Shown here: piece by piece, positions 23,701 through 32,734 of the stretch | How positions within the stretch are numbered: position 1 is the first letter of the stretch | Layout of the letters: every line of letters starts with the position of its first letter | Source: Clostridiales bacterium | GTDB lineage: Bacteria; Bacillota; Clostridia; Christensenellales; UBA1242 | Reading direction: 5' to 3' | Length of the DNA: 64,000 nt | Assembly: GCA_015069395.1 (NCBI GenBank) | Contig: SVIR01000001.1 | Location: forward strand, 132,392-196,391 | Translations under genes and position numbers: made by a program | The notes under the pieces: model-generated | The model's input: only the letters and a program-made list of their open reading frames with translations | The model's database searches: none | What the model was told of the DNA's origin: nothing

Positions 23701-26700
23701 GGTTATACGCTAAGCTTTACAGATGGTTTTATATTCAATATTTTTAAAAATGGAACTACATACAAACAAATTTCTTTAAGACTTTTTGACGAAGACAACA
23801 ACAAAGAAATTAGTGATTTAGACATCTTGTCATTATTTAGTTCAACTTTTGTACAATTAGAGCCAAAGTTTGACAATGGTGACGTTTTGGATGCTGCTAT
23901 AAATGGAGGAATTTACGAATATTATATTGAGAATACTCCTATTAGCAAATATTTCTCTGCAGTTGTTTTTGAAGACGATTATCAATTCAAGATTGATGGA
24001 ATTGAAATTGATGTATCTGCTTTCGTATTTGAAAAGGTTTATGATGGAAGTCAATATCAATACTTTACAATTGCCGGACAAGAAATTTCAGATATTTCAA
24101 CATATAGTGGAGCATATGTTCAAGCACAATATGCTTCTATGCATAGTGGAGAAAACTATAGAGTAAAACTTGACCTTACAAGTGTAAACTATGAGGGTTT
24201 CCTTGGGAATTATACGTTGTCAAATTATACAGCCTTAGGGAAAATTACAAAACTTTCTGCTACTATGGATGTTACTTTGAAAGAAGCGAGCTATACATAT
24301 GGTGATGTAACTATCAATGATATGAATGAAATTGTAAACTATACTATTACCGATTCGGAAGGAAATGATGTAACAGATTTGCTTGTTAATGGATATTACA
24401 CATTAAACTTTTCTGTAGATGGAACTGTAAATCCTATTGGTTGTCTTTATAAAGGAGATTATGAAATGAGAGCCAATGGAGAATTCCAAGATTTTGTAAT
24501 GACTATAAACACCCCAAGATTAACAATTGAGGCTTTGACATATCAATTGCATATTTCAAAAGGATACAAAGTTGCAGAAGTTGGAGACATAGTAGAAGCT
24601 GTCTATACCGATCAAGTTAAGATTTATGAAACAGGAGATACTCTTGATATAGAATTTACGGTTGACGGACTGACACCTGGTACAATATTGACGGATATTG
24701 GAACATATTTCTTATCTCTAGTAAATAATAGGTATGCAAATGATAGTATTATTGTAGAGCTGGTACAGGACATTGGAGGGTTTGAAGTTGTCGCTTCTAC
24801 TGCCACCATTTATATAAGAATTGTTGACGAAAGTATTTTAACAAAACGTTACAACCAACAAGCTTATGCAATCTCTTATGATGCAACAGTAAAGACAATT
24901 TCAATTTCAAACCAAAGTACTAGCACGTCTGCTTTTGAAACCTATACTAAAAATCAAGAAGGTGAAGAAGTTTCAGTAGAAATCGAGTTTACAGATTTTG
25001 CATTGTTGCTTGGCAGAGATGTTGAAGTTACGGAAGTTGGCGATTATAAATTGAACCTGACTGCTTCTTGTGTAAATTATTCTTCAATTGTTTTTGAGAA
25101 AGAATATTATTTTACAATTTCTAAAATTTCAGTAAATACAGTTCTTATTAGCACAACAAAGACTTATACAGGAAACACAAATTTTGTAGAAGAGAACTTT
25201 GCAGAAAAGCTGGTAGGGGATAATGTTACAATTGTTATTAAATTTGATACAGCCAATGTAGGGGTTAACAAAACAGGAACATTCTATTTGCAAGGGGCAG
25301 ACCGATCGAATTATGAATTGTCTACATCTACATTCAATAATGGCATAATAAACAAAGCAGAGGCTTCGATTGTAATTTCGAATCTTGAACACGTTTATGG
25401 AAGTTTCTTTAATACGGACAAGTTGCAATACAGAGTAGTTTCTGGTGGCGACTATGTTATTTCTGATCAATATACAGTCGAACTAGCAATAGACGATGCC
25501 GTTTATACAGATAGGGGGTATTTAGAAGTTGGAGAATACTCAATTTCAGCGACGACACTTACCTCAAGCAACTATAATATCGAATTTACAACAGAAATCC
25601 TGAAAATAACACCTTATCAATGGGATTTGAAACTTGTAGCAAACGGAGAAAAGACTTTTGTATTTGATTCGGAAGAAAGCAAAATTTTTACATTTGATTA
25701 TACTTTCCAATCTCCTCTTTTTGAAGATGTTTTGGTAACACTTACCCGTGAAGAAGGCATTTCAGTAGGATTCTATAAAGTATTGAGTGGAGTTACAACA
25801 AACAAAAACTATATCTTGACCGTTGAAGACTTGTCTGCAAGGGGGTTTGTTAAGATTATAAAACCAGAAGAAATTTTGTATGCCCTGCTTTCAAATGAAG
25901 AAACTATTGATGCCACTGATGTGAGTTTGGGTGTAACAGCAGAAATAGAATATGATGCAAACGTCTATGATCAAGCAGAGGTTGTTGAAAACAAAACTGA
26001 AGCAAAATATTATTTGACGTTTACAAGCAGTTTAAATGAAAATGTTAAAAAAGAATTTGAACTAAACTTCTATCTTTTTGATAGTGAAAATGATGTTTAT
26101 AACAGAGCCAATGCTGTTGTTGAAGGTTTAGAAACGACTATTTCTATTTTGAACGCTTCAACGGTTTCGAACGTTGGAACATATAGCTTGCAAAGCTCTG
26201 AAACAAAGTCTTTGAGTTATGAAGTGAGAATGGGAAAAGCAAATTCGCTTTATAGCTTCTTTGTAAGCATTACTCCAAGACAACTCTATTTCAAAGAAGA
26301 ATTGCTTAGCAAGGAGTTTGACAATAAAGATGCAATCTTTGAATATGAAGATGCAAATGAAATGCTCGACAGAATTATAGAAGGAGAGCAAGTTTCTTTG
26401 GATTTGAGATTTGTTAGGGCTGGCGAAGTAGTTAAATATGCCGGAACAAACTATGATATTGCTGGGGAAATTTTTGGTCTTGATGCTGGAAATTATGAAC
26501 TAAATCTGACAACATTAGAAGGTGTTCTAGTTAAAGCAAATATCGACAGAGCAAATATTACATTTATTATCAATACACAAGCATTTATATATGGCGAAGA
26601 AATTGCTCTCGATTATTCTTATCGTACAGACGTTGATTTGACAGGTTATGACGAATCAAAACTTTATATCGAACTTCGTATTGATGCGTCTGCAGAAAAT

Positions 26701-29700
26701 TATTCTTCAAGTGGCAATTTGAAAGTTGGAGAATATAGCATTATTCACTTCTTTGGAGGACAAGATTTCAAGATTGAAATGTTTATTACAGACAATGTTG
26801 AATATACGGACAATCAGGTTGTTCCTGCAAAAGTAATAGTACAAAAGAAGATGTTGGATTATAGTGCAGTAGAAGGACACGAACTTCAATCTATCTTTAC
26901 AAAAGTTTACGATGGAACAAGAGAAGTTAATATAGCTGATCAAGAAGGCAATATGTTTGTTGTCTTGGAAAACATAGTTGAAGGCGACGAAGTAAATCTT
27001 GTTACTGCAACATACGCAAGTGAAAATCTTGGACAAACAATTCAAATTGATTTCACGCTAGACGGAGCAGACATAGAAAACTACGAAATTACCCCTTGGC
27101 TTTTTGGAACAATCAAGGCGATCATTGTTTCTATTGATTTTGATTATCCTGAAGGGATTGAATCAAACGTTATAAAAAATGGATTGAAAGAAATTTCAAA
27201 ACTTGCATTCCCATTTATGTCAAATACCTATCTTACTTCAAACTCTGCAGAAGCCAATACAAACAGTATTGACAACTTCCCAACTTCGTTGACGGGAAGA
27301 ACTGGATTCTCATTCTTATATTGGACACTGGACTTCTCAGGGATATCAAATGGTACGCAAAAATTGACATATCTTGATGGTTTGGCAAACTCTTTGAGTA
27401 TTGAAAGCACATATGATGGTTATAATTATAGTTTCAGAGTAGACAATGGTGAAAGAACCATTAGGCTTTTGAATGCTTTGATTAGAGAAGATGTCGACAA
27501 CATAATGGGTTATTATTACAAAGAAAATGACAATATTTCATTTAGATTCCAACCAAAATGGGATACAAATAAGTATAGAGTTGTAGTAGTGGTTTCTGAT
27601 TACAAGGGCACATCTTTGGGCCAAGTCGAAGTAGACGACGAAGATGGCGAGACAGAAAATCCTATAGTTACAACAACTTATACTGGAGATTTTGACTACG
27701 GTCAAACAGTAACATTGACAGCTTCTGCAAACGAACACTGTTTCTTCTCGGGGTTCTATATAAATGGAACCTATTATACTGGAGGAAATCCTAATATTAC
27801 TTCAGCTCAAATTGGTTCAAATTATATTTTGCTTATTAATTCTGTAACTGAAAATATGAGTATTAATGTTGAATTTGTTGTTCAAAAAGTAAATCTAACG
27901 CTTGATTTGTCAACTTTTGAAAATGCAAGTGTAAACTCAAGCAATTTTGTTGAACAACCAGACGGAACTTACAAATGGGCAACAAACTATTTTGATGGGC
28001 AATCAATTTATCTTTATGATATAGCTGAAACGATTAACAGAACTGGATATAGACTTTCAAAACTTAACGAAGTTGAAGAAACTGAATTTGGCACAGTATC
28101 AGTATCAAGCTTTGTAAGGTCAACGACAAACGAAGAGGTTTCTGTTGCTATTGTTCCAACTTTTGATCCTCTCGGCATTATGGTTACTTTGGACTACAAT
28201 TATGACGAAATTACAAAGACGCTTGAAGTGACTTATAAAGAAAAATATTCTCTTGCTACTGATTGGGAAGAAAACCCAACAAGAGAAGGTTATAATTTTG
28301 CAGGTTGGTTCGACGAGGGAGGACAGCAAGTTATTGGAGATAATATTGTTGAAGTTGTAGATGCCCATACCTTGACGGCAAAATGGGATATTAAGAAACA
28401 TTCGATTGTTTTGACTGCAGAAAACGTTACAATTTCAGACAGCAGTGTTGAATTTGTAAACGAAGGAAACGTTTATTCTGCATCTAATATTGATTATGGA
28501 ACCACAATTACATTTAAGGTGACTCCAGTTTCTGGATATCAAATTGCTTCAAATTGGTCAAGCGACTTCACTGTTGTGGTGAATGAAGATAGATCTGCCG
28601 ATGTAGAAGTTTTGTTGATGTCTGACATAACTTACACAATTCCTGTTGAAACAAGGAAAAATATAGTTACTCTCATAGGAGAAAACATTGAAACCTTTGA
28701 AGTATTTGAAATTGTTGGAGAATCCCAAACCACGATTACCCTTGCTGAAAACGCTTTTGAGATAGACACAAGCAAGGTGTTTAAGGTTGTTGTAACACCA
28801 AAACTTGGATATTTAATAATAGATTCAATTGAAATTTCAGACGAAACGGGAATATCTGTTGAAAACAAATTGTTGGAAGGAAATGTGTTGACCTTTGAGG
28901 TTGTAGGCGTTTTCCAAGATATTGAAATCTCATTTGAAACAGAAATCCAAATGAATGACGTGACGGTTGTATTTGACAAAAACGAAGCAATCGAATGGAT
29001 TATGTATGACGATTTGATTTACAACAATATCGAAGAGTTGACATCATTTAATGTCGCAAGTTCGTTCGAATTTTATTTGTCATTTAATCACGGATATGCT
29101 TTTAATAATGCTCATGCAGAATTGTTTAGCATTGTTAGTCAAGAAAAAATGGAATCGGGTAGCTTGATTGGTAAATATAAAATTGTGGTTGAAGATATTT
29201 ATTCAGATGGAACAATCAATATCACTACAAAAAAAGCTCAATATACATTAACAGTTGAAGTTGTGTCTTATGACGAAAACAAAAATGTTGTTGAAGAGCC
29301 AAACAATAAAGCTTTTGTAAATGGATATGCGACTATAACAAAAGACTATCAAACTGTTGTTGAACTTACATATGAATTGGCACCCCTTTATAGTTTTGTA
29401 GGTTGGAGTAGGGATGGAATATTTGCTTTTGATGCTAGTGAAAAACTCAACTACGCGATTGTGGGAGACGAAACAATATATGCAATTTTCTCTACATTAA
29501 AGTTTACTATAACTTTTGAAAGTCTTTCTTATTACAAAGTTAACACAGAACTTGGAGAAGATTATGAGAAAGATGTTTATGTTTCAATCAAAGGAAGTTA
29601 TTTGGATAAAGAAACAAGTGAAAACTTGGAAATGATTGAAATTTATTATGGCTCTGACAAAGAAATAGTGTTTGAAGTTCCGGAAGGATACACTTATTTG

Positions 29701-32691
29701 GGATATGGTTATTATTTTGAAAACGAATTTGTTTATTTAAACAATGATCCTAGCACAAACGAAAAGATAGACGTTTTGCTTTCTACTTTCTTGCTTGATG
29801 GAGATAGAAAAAATCAAACAATTTCATTTGTTGTAGAGCCAAAAGAATTAAAACTTTCATTTGATACCAAGATTGATTATGACGATGTGTATGAGGAAAA
29901 TAATGGCGTTGGTAGCATAGCGCTTCAATCAGAATCAGGAGAAGATGTAAATAGATATGGTTATGTAAGTGGAACAAGGACACGTTATTCGGAAGAAAGC
30001 TTCAAAGACGGATCTTTGCTTGACGATACAAAATTTGAAGTGATTTCTATTACAGGACAAACAGTTTATATAAAAATCAATGTTTTGAAAGAAGGATATC
30101 AATTCTATGGCATAAACATTTCAAATGACAGTGTTGTTGCCGAACGAGTGGATGGCGACGATTGTGTAATTTATGTTTTTGATGGTTTGATTGGTGGAAG
30201 TGAGATTGCTATAGAATTTTTATATAAGCCAGATATCAACATTATTGATATTTCTTATAGAAAAAATGACGATATTGTTGAGGCCGGTATCTTTAGTTAC
30301 GAATTGGAAGATCAAAACAAAAACAAAGTTTGGTCTTCTGGTGTCGAATATCCAAACATCACAATTTCAGCTTACACGGATACTTGGTTTGAAGTGAAGG
30401 CATATATTCAACTTGGATTCTTTGTAGATCCACAAAATTTGATTATTACAGATTTAAATGGAATAATTGTTATGGGAAGCGTTTCTTATGAGGCTATGTC
30501 ATATCTTGAGACAGGCTTTGTTGGTTGTATAACCTTCACTGTATCAGATTATTTAGGAATAAATCGAATCATAATTGATGTTTCTACATCAAATTACAAA
30601 GTTTTGCTCAAAGAAAACGAAACGGTTTTAGTTGAATTGGACGACGTTGAGTTTAATGAATTGCTTGATATCACAGAAAACAACAGAAACATCACAATTT
30701 ATGATACCGAAAGAATCTATTATTCTAGTGGAAAGCTTAAACTTGATTTGCCAAAAGAAAACTATAATTTTGAAGGTTTCTTTACACTTCAAAATGGCGC
30801 TGGCGTCAGATATATTGATTCTTCTGGAAACGCTATAAACAGCTGGTTGGAAACGGGTTATGAGCTCAATTCGAAAACATCAAGATATGAATTGACCCAA
30901 AATGCAGAACTTGTTTATGACCAAGAGAATGGTGAAACTTCAGTAGTAATTTCTCTTTATATATATTGGTCATATCTCAAGACAAGAATTACATTTGAGA
31001 TGGTGCCTGCTATCAGAACGAGCGCAACGGCACAAGATATGATTTCAGGAATAGATTGGACAAATTCTTGGTTCTATGGAACTTCTCCAAACTATATTGA
31101 AATTGCGTTTAACACTGATATTTATATCACGGCTCCAGATATTGAAGGGTATAGATTCTTCAAGTTTGTAATCAGTCAAAAGAATGCAGATGGTGTATGG
31201 CTTTCAGACGTAACAGCCTATGAAAATCACATTCCTTGGTCAACAAACGAACACGACAGAATTGTTGAATGTAAGATCATTATTGTTTATTTTGTAAAAC
31301 TAGACGTTACAATCTTCGGTGGAGAAGGGGTTGTAAATATTATTCAAGAGCATCAAGAGGTTCAGGCTCAATTGATGGTTCAGGACGGATATGTTGACAC
31401 GACTAAACCTTGTGATCTTGAAGCTGTTCCGGCAGATGGTTATGAACTTGTAAGATGGCTCAACTACACAACAGGCAGATATATTTACGAATCTAAAATT
31501 AAAAACGTTTATATAACTGACGATTCAAGATTTCTGTTGACATTGAGAGGTAAGACGGTTGTATTTGATTTTAAAGATTATGATACGACATTTGGTCAAA
31601 TAACTCAAATAGTTTCAGAATCGAAAGATAACAGTTACAATTCATACACGCTTGGAAGGTATGTAAATGGTAGATTTGAAAAAGTTTTAAAACAAATAAA
31701 TCTAAAAGTTGGAGACAAAATTACGTTTGTGCTTCAAGTAGATTATGGATTCTCAGTTAAGTGGGACAGAAACGATATTACTTTGGTGGGATATCAAGGA
31801 AACAACATTTATCATTTTGAAATGATTGTTCCTCCTGAAGAAGCTGGAAATACAATAATTGTAAACCCAACTTTCTCAGATCAGCTGCTGTCAATTTATA
31901 TTGAAAGAAGTTTTGTTGATTCTGATATAATAGAAGGCGCATTAGACTTCAACAATGTTGATCTTGCGGGAAATATCGCTTACGAAGGCAAATCGGCCGA
32001 TTTCTTTGCAGTTGAAAAGGGAAGAAGTGTATCGATGCAAGCCAACACAAATGCTAGATATACAATTTCAAATATATACTTGAAAAATTATGAAAGAATA
32101 TTTAGAGATCACGAATTTTTCTGGGAAGGTGATCAAATTGTGTTGAGCACTTCATATTTGTTGGAAAACAACATTATCGGAAATTTAGAAGTTTTTGTTG
32201 AATACGCTAGATTGTTGTGGGAAGACGAAGGTGAGCTTGAAATGTTTGAAGGAGAAGGGTCTTCTAAAAATCCATACATAATTAAGACTGCCGAAGATTT
32301 GACTCTTATGATGCAACTCATAAATTCTGGAAAAGCAAACGCAGAAGGTGAGTTGTACAGCGAATGCTATTATGTTTTAGCAAACAATATTGAAATAGGA
32401 GAAAAATTCTGGACTCCTATTGGAACAGGAAGTAATCCATTCAATGGAACTTTTGATTTCAAAGGATATGAAATTAGAGGAATTTATTTATCAATAGGAT
32501 TTGACACGATTCACTATAATGGATTATTTGGAATATTGGGTCCTAATGCTAGAATAAAATCAACAGACTCGTCGTTGTGGTATGTTTATTTAATTGTTGC
32601 TGTCGTTGTTTTGCTTTTGATATTGCTTATCGTTTTGATTGTGGTAAACAAGAAACGCAAAAAACGTTTAGAACAATTGTCAAAGAGATAA
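14746..32691 (+). CDS. 5981-residue multi-repeat cell-surface protein
   Basis: A single uninterrupted frame of nearly 18 kb. It has a signal peptide (residues 1-32, ending AHA), then GLUG-type repeats (NVGGLAG, NVGGLIG, SVGGLAG, YVGGLFG, RIGGIAG; about residues 165-330). A second 'GSGTAADPYQIKTAGDL' beta-helix module starts near residue 455. InlB/Listeria-Bacteroides-type units are seen near 1760-1850 and 4480-4550 (GYNFAGWF, LTAKW). YDG/MBG-like units lie between about 1965 and 4120 (TVYDGK, IVYDGTDHA, KTYTGNT, KVYDGTRE). Another 'GEGSSKNPYIIKTAEDL' module (about 5830) is cut short by the transmembrane helix (about 5945-5967) and a basic tail. No LPXTG is present. It probably forms a long surface fibre or adhesin; that function is inferred from domain types only. 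Confidence 0.93.
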   Translation: MKKKLFIFMMLIMGVFCGTLGFFNVQESAHAESPLASTWDGSYEDSLSDVSEGDFINEGQTYYIYSAKGFSYFAYMVRSTGGGYNNFMGKNIYLQTDIDLAGHSWTPIGQDSVAFDGRFYGNGHTVYNLYVNANSGTNVGLFGTLGANAVIDNLHIKNLDISTSGVTNVGGLAGSSQALITRCSTEGSIDASGAKNVGGLIGNVSRTSGEGIDNSFSDVDINVSSSTDLSVGGLAGLYASTTLNTSYASGNIEVSSSEAYVGGLFGHTTGSISITNAYSIGDISISNMSNSRIGGIAGYVESGFRFNVGYYGGAIVEETASTTSRIAGFVGNFGTTSTASTSLRNMLFLGSFNVKTTYAPFYNKTYTASSLTESRVYCSSDYSASGIYYLNELATTESFYSAIRYWGSESEWDFSLEGDWGMNFGKNEGFPYLLGCDNLGNANNDLEHSFVNILEGSGTAADPYQIKTAGDLGWLAFNYESFSSQTEYFALQNDIDLSGRSWYSIGNEEDPFSDVFDGNGFGISGMTCSIQEKNSYHGLFGVAKNAVIKNLNVNNTKFLNEGTGVNSLYGNFVGLVQGNVYFINCISYVDGEGIDENVVVYDNIGGLATGAKIFLYYGRLNTNISMDILTGSFKIPTGISFTTGYDMIVDGTGGQFYATDGSIYLGRYHLLVAENGSVAQTLSSTGKVIDATFGRTALPGLSTNYGIKDVLIMKGFKLLGYRYVHDDSAVSVSSDFTLTGIDVSKNPVKGIYAVWENRGWSEDGIDPDTAMKVKVIYNAYEQYYYTTQDLDYSSDSLWQRDSDGNVYVTYYYEYDSYLGENAALTQVPVYTKSETRVYLRGNDFNIAGLYKTFDRGAFKNSIMDSLGRVFVNDDMTFYAEWEGRADATHQVSVEFLTADGDAGEFNVADVVESLSMYKYYGSAFTNPTAERILSSGQTKIEYDYDAVLSYSKDTYSQFTLEIKEGYSFSNLAQYVYSSKNVLDTNFGLLANSTPKTFVRADGVATFNQAKFYNMVGDYVIKITLQRNIQTFDVATGGGVYFGLSPKIADYSDVAIRKGNEFLRVETLGFNCENLVGYDWINHKLLCSTEARGLGDVTSEYIENDTVYLRYSFSASASRYFSYKLSYNNDGTTTVAMHEVDQNLVEQDWIISLTYSSPNAFKAEYYTDSTFAFIFSTEEDKNIFEKLSPKTGEAENFEMYELLSNADGVTKAYMTFTNLIELKNSYGVRLNVEAVTAYIEALFVFQMVDANGNQIIGSNLPQGNATSINTSQRTTGYFDIRATDYWRPTSVYSIKVSDVNLATEELSQAFETEFNANYSYRLSVEETYYQKGEDIPTYFEQDTLRLDYGFEADAIAPGFYVVKIVCEKVYYSIDYQAKFVDVAFASDQEMFENLVDDETFNGSVSAKVGGSNYASGAETISYDSNILMETVLGDNNAFSLYGWIIIDCTGSFEFLNLRTDTLEFVYYHKNAQTSNKTHKTGNRFNLSVYAVYQKKEVRVSLSNVAIVSDYNGEGYDRTYENGSIGFEIEMSSVDENILDNTFLYQYNQAEKGALGSLYLEKEDLGSAYYFVGFQILYEGSAILVENDIWQYDNLESHAIDLYDEVRNYVENYDSTIMSLNFELVPILKQKTATLYFYSGTGEDNQYGDLENGAVFDALENSTTDNVYIIENVIADQSYYLNYELAVTLNGQEKTVILDDEFFLRTGYDKPNTKYWAYETSEEKTGTLTFSQFVLNDDYFANNDELSPDIHFYRVWSTITYTLTFNENGGTFVGNVQNMIDFEYKRAYSQQAKVSALSSIENPGYALAGWTYNGTLIFDSEGELLDSTILFNEETEYTMPSSLELFASWEQRPYKIKLNFNKANSISVAGEVVEGVDYIEFELDYGSSFENLIYNGETVELSDIVATREGFDFKGIYAYNLIEQQIENETLFLMTIPGVVLSREYALELYTKWTFKENYLSMRFVSNTFNKTVYDGKTRTVDLVTMFDAGNATTTGYIISTTDGLRIQVPETMGVNIRTTVACAGGEVSGYQINVINAKYYLISLTINIADTAEVLNAGSINYSYEFVVEIEKASFASEISVYLSDAAKLSNIKEIMKPFVAASDEILSKTTLETVSTFVQTKEGLTEKTKDEIYEYLMTKYYLMTNTNDGRLYKTYKSWTFADFEAYKVGDVGGFNEAISNTNMFTYYDYENEKTSEEVERYTSLKLVSNSVSEVLNVSIFNVEIIATAESLIANTPAKARLYLSGSGLENYYYNEGERGNYIEIDGAFVLKNILSVSNSSSITSSYYNENESEVAVSWYENIGSVQIANSGETGYQVADNLYLIGDMVTSNAGTKVGNTIYTYYGEENYLLWNNVLLYVQEGEEFRDVTDLFKLIVPHDDSYTILGTEGLMQINVTAMLATITAGTYTESQIQSALARGLLRITKVTYSTGAGISFKNGGALDVEVFYDQGVAVYQIFSNDANSVSIVANKMVESIEVAVSSQFIGDYIGLKTWSSDFNADILEGLAENTSITFNLDFSNESEIVVDANGETYRMDNSSFAELNYYAIYSDLVLARFDYNLPEETTQTTVLQLGVSTDIEHPLVHGLLFKEMKIQRVDGTWVDYTSMFPGGVFKGVNYDFDPTGVTETELLLAKQLRHRSIVLSVTWLPQDIRLDAKEPLEFEYAVGTFTGMNYSDIADIVNLNESIYTYTYTWTNVDTGVVVSQKAQLVLKDYGAYADSGEYSLKISATVNRRYIVSGAISEADSTKSASVNFVLTFNRYKLVGVTLPSDTTIVYDGTDHALDWIIVVQYSEYDNDAEDYSDEVFTQNYNLSVKDGISFKVNGSTKIEMKNVGSYTAEILFNEDAYDLSYIGTFDRNFVCTITPATIDLQEFDIEFSKKFNGEDGILEEEIYGENETIKVEFTREAGEDVDTYDLYFKSNLQTPNNNYNFVYGDTKVFENGVLTAQAATTSVGTFSITATGNLVLSYLVTQENPNVITAPYDANGYTLSFTDGFIFNIFKNGTTYKQISLRLFDEDNNKEISDLDILSLFSSTFVQLEPKFDNGDVLDAAINGGIYEYYIENTPISKYFSAVVFEDDYQFKIDGIEIDVSAFVFEKVYDGSQYQYFTIAGQEISDISTYSGAYVQAQYASMHSGENYRVKLDLTSVNYEGFLGNYTLSNYTALGKITKLSATMDVTLKEASYTYGDVTINDMNEIVNYTITDSEGNDVTDLLVNGYYTLNFSVDGTVNPIGCLYKGDYEMRANGEFQDFVMTINTPRLTIEALTYQLHISKGYKVAEVGDIVEAVYTDQVKIYETGDTLDIEFTVDGLTPGTILTDIGTYFLSLVNNRYANDSIIVELVQDIGGFEVVASTATIYIRIVDESILTKRYNQQAYAISYDATVKTISISNQSTSTSAFETYTKNQEGEEVSVEIEFTDFALLLGRDVEVTEVGDYKLNLTASCVNYSSIVFEKEYYFTISKISVNTVLISTTKTYTGNTNFVEENFAEKLVGDNVTIVIKFDTANVGVNKTGTFYLQGADRSNYELSTSTFNNGIINKAEASIVISNLEHVYGSFFNTDKLQYRVVSGGDYVISDQYTVELAIDDAVYTDRGYLEVGEYSISATTLTSSNYNIEFTTEILKITPYQWDLKLVANGEKTFVFDSEESKIFTFDYTFQSPLFEDVLVTLTREEGISVGFYKVLSGVTTNKNYILTVEDLSARGFVKIIKPEEILYALLSNEETIDATDVSLGVTAEIEYDANVYDQAEVVENKTEAKYYLTFTSSLNENVKKEFELNFYLFDSENDVYNRANAVVEGLETTISILNASTVSNVGTYSLQSSETKSLSYEVRMGKANSLYSFFVSITPRQLYFKEELLSKEFDNKDAIFEYEDANEMLDRIIEGEQVSLDLRFVRAGEVVKYAGTNYDIAGEIFGLDAGNYELNLTTLEGVLVKANIDRANITFIINTQAFIYGEEIALDYSYRTDVDLTGYDESKLYIELRIDASAENYSSSGNLKVGEYSIIHFFGGQDFKIEMFITDNVEYTDNQVVPAKVIVQKKMLDYSAVEGHELQSIFTKVYDGTREVNIADQEGNMFVVLENIVEGDEVNLVTATYASENLGQTIQIDFTLDGADIENYEITPWLFGTIKAIIVSIDFDYPEGIESNVIKNGLKEISKLAFPFMSNTYLTSNSAEANTNSIDNFPTSLTGRTGFSFLYWTLDFSGISNGTQKLTYLDGLANSLSIESTYDGYNYSFRVDNGERTIRLLNALIREDVDNIMGYYYKENDNISFRFQPKWDTNKYRVVVVVSDYKGTSLGQVEVDDEDGETENPIVTTTYTGDFDYGQTVTLTASANEHCFFSGFYINGTYYTGGNPNITSAQIGSNYILLINSVTENMSINVEFVVQKVNLTLDLSTFENASVNSSNFVEQPDGTYKWATNYFDGQSIYLYDIAETINRTGYRLSKLNEVEETEFGTVSVSSFVRSTTNEEVSVAIVPTFDPLGIMVTLDYNYDEITKTLEVTYKEKYSLATDWEENPTREGYNFAGWFDEGGQQVIGDNIVEVVDAHTLTAKWDIKKHSIVLTAENVTISDSSVEFVNEGNVYSASNIDYGTTITFKVTPVSGYQIASNWSSDFTVVVNEDRSADVEVLLMSDITYTIPVETRKNIVTLIGENIETFEVFEIVGESQTTITLAENAFEIDTSKVFKVVVTPKLGYLIIDSIEISDETGISVENKLLEGNVLTFEVVGVFQDIEISFETEIQMNDVTVVFDKNEAIEWIMYDDLIYNNIEELTSFNVASSFEFYLSFNHGYAFNNAHAELFSIVSQEKMESGSLIGKYKIVVEDIYSDGTINITTKKAQYTLTVEVVSYDENKNVVEEPNNKAFVNGYATITKDYQTVVELTYELAPLYSFVGWSRDGIFAFDASEKLNYAIVGDETIYAIFSTLKFTITFESLSYYKVNTELGEDYEKDVYVSIKGSYLDKETSENLEMIEIYYGSDKEIVFEVPEGYTYLGYGYYFENEFVYLNNDPSTNEKIDVLLSTFLLDGDRKNQTISFVVEPKELKLSFDTKIDYDDVYEENNGVGSIALQSESGEDVNRYGYVSGTRTRYSEESFKDGSLLDDTKFEVISITGQTVYIKINVLKEGYQFYGINISNDSVVAERVDGDDCVIYVFDGLIGGSEIAIEFLYKPDINIIDISYRKNDDIVEAGIFSYELEDQNKNKVWSSGVEYPNITISAYTDTWFEVKAYIQLGFFVDPQNLIITDLNGIIVMGSVSYEAMSYLETGFVGCITFTVSDYLGINRIIIDVSTSNYKVLLKENETVLVELDDVEFNELLDITENNRNITIYDTERIYYSSGKLKLDLPKENYNFEGFFTLQNGAGVRYIDSSGNAINSWLETGYELNSKTSRYELTQNAELVYDQENGETSVVISLYIYWSYLKTRITFEMVPAIRTSATAQDMISGIDWTNSWFYGTSPNYIEIAFNTDIYITAPDIEGYRFFKFVISQKNADGVWLSDVTAYENHIPWSTNEHDRIVECKIIIVYFVKLDVTIFGGEGVVNIIQEHQEVQAQLMVQDGYVDTTKPCDLEAVPADGYELVRWLNYTTGRYIYESKIKNVYITDDSRFLLTLRGKTVVFDFKDYDTTFGQITQIVSESKDNSYNSYTLGRYVNGRFEKVLKQINLKVGDKITFVLQVDYGFSVKWDRNDITLVGYQGNNIYHFEMIVPPEEAGNTIIVNPTFSDQLLSIYIERSFVDSDIIEGALDFNNVDLAGNIAYEGKSADFFAVEKGRSVSMQANTNARYTISNIYLKNYERIFRDHEFFWEGDQIVLSTSYLLENNIIGNLEVFVEYARLLWEDEGELEMFEGEGSSKNPYIIKTAEDLTLMMQLINSGKANAEGELYSECYYVLANNIEIGEKFWTPIGTGSNPFNGTFDFKGYEIRGIYLSIGFDTIHYNGLFGILGPNARIKSTDSSLWYVYLIVAVVVLLLILLIVLIVVNKKRKKRLEQLSKR

Positions 32692-32734
32692 ATAATTTTT
32701 GGCTAGTCCAAATATAATAAAGCAAGGAGTATAA

